A DNA stretch of 6,166 nucleotides, from assembly GCA_964568355.1 (NCBI GenBank), contig CAZMRK010000856.1:1-6166 (forward strand). Direction: 5' to 3'. Made by a program: the position numbers and the translations under genes. Of this stretch, positions 4,945-6,166 are shown piece after piece (the first letter of the stretch is position 1; each line of letters begins with the position of its first letter). The DNA comes from JAJPJX01 sp964568355. GTDB lineage: Bacteria; Acidobacteriota; Terriglobia; Bryobacterales; Bryobacteraceae. The notes beneath the pieces were generated by a model that had not been told where the DNA came from, did not search any database, and worked only from the letters and a program-made list of their open reading frames with translations.

Positions 4945-6166
4945 ATGAGCAGCCGGTACCGATGGTACGTCGTCGGCATGTTGTGGGCCATCTCCGCCAT
5001 CAACTATGCCGATCGCCAGGCGATTTTCTCCGTGTTTCCCCTTCTCGAAAAGGAGATGCATCTTTCGCCGGTCCAACTCGGCCTGCTGGGCTCCTCCTTC
5101 GCATGGGTTTACGGGCTCAGCGGACCGTTCGCCGGATTGATTGTGGATCGCGTCCGGCGGGTCTCCGCCGTGCTGTTCGGCCTGCAGACGTGGAGCACCA
5201 TCTGCCTGGCGACCGCCTTTTCGCGGACGTTCTCGCATCTGTTCCTGTTCCGCGCGGCGGAGGGCCTGGGCGAGACGGTTTACTATCCTGCCTCCATGTC
5301 GCTGATTAGCGACTATCACGGCACCCGGACCCGCTCCCGCGCCATGGGATTGCATCAGACCAGCGTCTATGTCGGGACCATTGCCGGCGGATTCTTTGCA
5401 GGCCTCATCGGGCAGCATTACGGGTGGCGCTGGTCGTTCGTGGTCTTCGGCGGCCTGGGAGTGATTCTCGGACTGGTATTGCGCAAATTCCTGGTGGAAC
5501 CGCAGCGCGGCGCCATGGAAGAGACCGCGCCGGCAGCACGGCTCGGCATGCGGCAAACGCTCCGGCTGATCTTCGGCAAGCCCACCGCGCTCTGCCTGAT
5601 GGCGGCATTCCTGTGCGCAAACTTCGTGGCCGTGGTGCTGCTTGCCTGGATGCCCAAGTTCCTCTACGACCGTTTTTCGATGAACCTGGCGACCGCCGGG
5701 CTGGCGGCCACCCTGTTCGTTCAGCTTGCCAGTATGCTCGGCGCGCCTCTGGGCGGATGGTTGGCTGACTCCCTGCGCAGAAAGTCCGCCTCCGGCCGCT
5801 TGGCCGTCCAGGCCGTAGGTGTGTTCGGCGGCGCTCCGTTCGTGGCTTTGTGCGGAATGACCGACTCGGTGGCCTGGCTGCTGGTCTCGCTGACCGCCTG
5901 GGGGTTTCTCAAGGGTCTGTACGACGCCAACATTTTTGCCTCCCTGTTTGACGTGATCCCTCCGGAAGCGCGCGGCAGCGCGGCAGGCTTCATGAACATG
6001 ATCGGATGGCTGGGAGGCGGCGGCACCGCGCCGCTGGCCATCGGACTGATCGCGCAGCGGCACGGCCTGGGGGCCGCCATTGCCCTGGCATCGGTCGTCT
6101 ATCTGCTCGCCGGAACCATATTACTGATCGCAGCCGCCTTCTTCATTCGGCGCGATCTCGGCTCTT
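4945..6166 (+). CDS. MFS transporter, anion:cation symporter-like, missing only its C-terminal end
   Basis: An inner-membrane permease. 407 codons are visible with no stop before the right edge, and the twelfth membrane helix (about 377-400) is already passed, so little is missing. The N-terminal helix reads into NYADRQAI (20-27), typical of organic-anion MFS carriers. Motif A appears in loop 2-3 as GLIVDRVRR (64-72), with a degenerate copy GGWLADSLRRK (270-280) in the second half. RAAEGLGE (103-110) is the helix-4 motif, and PPEARGSAAGFMNMIG (339-354) precedes helix 11. This pattern suggests a hexuronate-, glucarate- or sialate-type proton symporter, but substrate cannot be read from sequence. 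The ATG lies 3 nt after the aldolase stop, with a weak GGA (4935-4937) 7 nt before it. The two genes almost certainly form one operon, and the permease probably imports the aldolase pathway's substrate. Confidence 0.93.
   Translation, partial: MSSRYRWYVVGMLWAISAINYADRQAIFSVFPLLEKEMHLSPVQLGLLGSSFAWVYGLSGPFAGLIVDRVRRVSAVLFGLQTWSTICLATAFSRTFSHLFLFRAAEGLGETVYYPASMSLISDYHGTRTRSRAMGLHQTSVYVGTIAGGFFAGLIGQHYGWRWSFVVFGGLGVILGLVLRKFLVEPQRGAMEETAPAARLGMRQTLRLIFGKPTALCLMAAFLCANFVAVVLLAWMPKFLYDRFSMNLATAGLAATLFVQLASMLGAPLGGWLADSLRRKSASGRLAVQAVGVFGGAPFVALCGMTDSVAWLLVSLTAWGFLKGLYDANIFASLFDVIPPEARGSAAGFMNMIGWLGGGGTAPLAIGLIAQRHGLGAAIALASVVYLLAGTILLIAAAFFIRRDLGS

Noticed and set aside
4075..6063. A 662-codon open frame on the minus strand covering most of the aldolase and transporter genes
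   Set aside because: It is antisense to two clear, well-conserved gene families, spans their boundary, is rich in His/Gln/Gly/Arg without any domain, and is the shadow expected from GC-rich codon use.
1..6166. Insertion sequences, CRISPR arrays, tRNA/rRNA genes, phage or toxin-antitoxin genes
   Set aside because: No transposase, regularly spaced repeats, conserved RNA-gene segments or attachment-like repeats were seen on either strand.

Overview
The window is GC-rich bacterial chromosome with no mobile element, RNA gene, CRISPR array or long gene-free stretch. It resembles a free-living aerobic heterotroph. My best guess is an Acidobacteriota member of the Bryobacter/Solibacter type. That guess rests on remembered gene style: a Rieske/cytochrome b pair with a long soluble cytochrome b N-terminus, and an FG-GAP protein beside sugar-acid-type catabolic genes. 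It is not a computed placement.

Layout. Positions 1-843 (minus strand) hold the start of a respiratory module: a complete Rieske iron-sulfur protein followed 10 nt later by the first 77 codons of a probable cytochrome b that runs off the left edge. The Rieske leader (844-891) contains two back-to-back hairpins and a strong ribosome binding site, which favour a start 10 codons inside the longest reading frame. Positions 844-1083 are non-coding. Positions 1084-3924 (minus strand) hold a 649-residue FG-GAP/VCBS beta-propeller protein and, 33 nt after it, an IclR-family regulator. Positions 3925-4053 are a 129-nt divergent promoter region with two abutting inverted repeats. Positions 4054-6166 (plus strand) hold a DapA/NanA-superfamily aldolase or dehydratase and, 3 nt later, an almost complete MFS transporter cut by the right edge.

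How the genes may work together. The four genes at 1084-6166 look like one locus for uptake and breakdown of a small organic acid. The MFS permease would import the substrate, the Schiff-base aldolase/dehydratase would act on a 2-oxo acid, and IclR would control the divergent promoters, probably at the inverted repeats. The FG-GAP protein is probably an exported or surface partner of unknown role. The substrate cannot be read from the sequence. The aldolase lacks the arginine typical of lysine-biosynthetic DapA, so it is more likely catabolic. The Rieske/cytochrome b module is housekeeping electron transport and looks unrelated.

I found no clear undescribed system. The points most worth a second look are the divergent operator region, the near-zero leaders predicted for both divergent genes, the structured Rieske leader, and the FG-GAP protein placed inside a catabolic locus.
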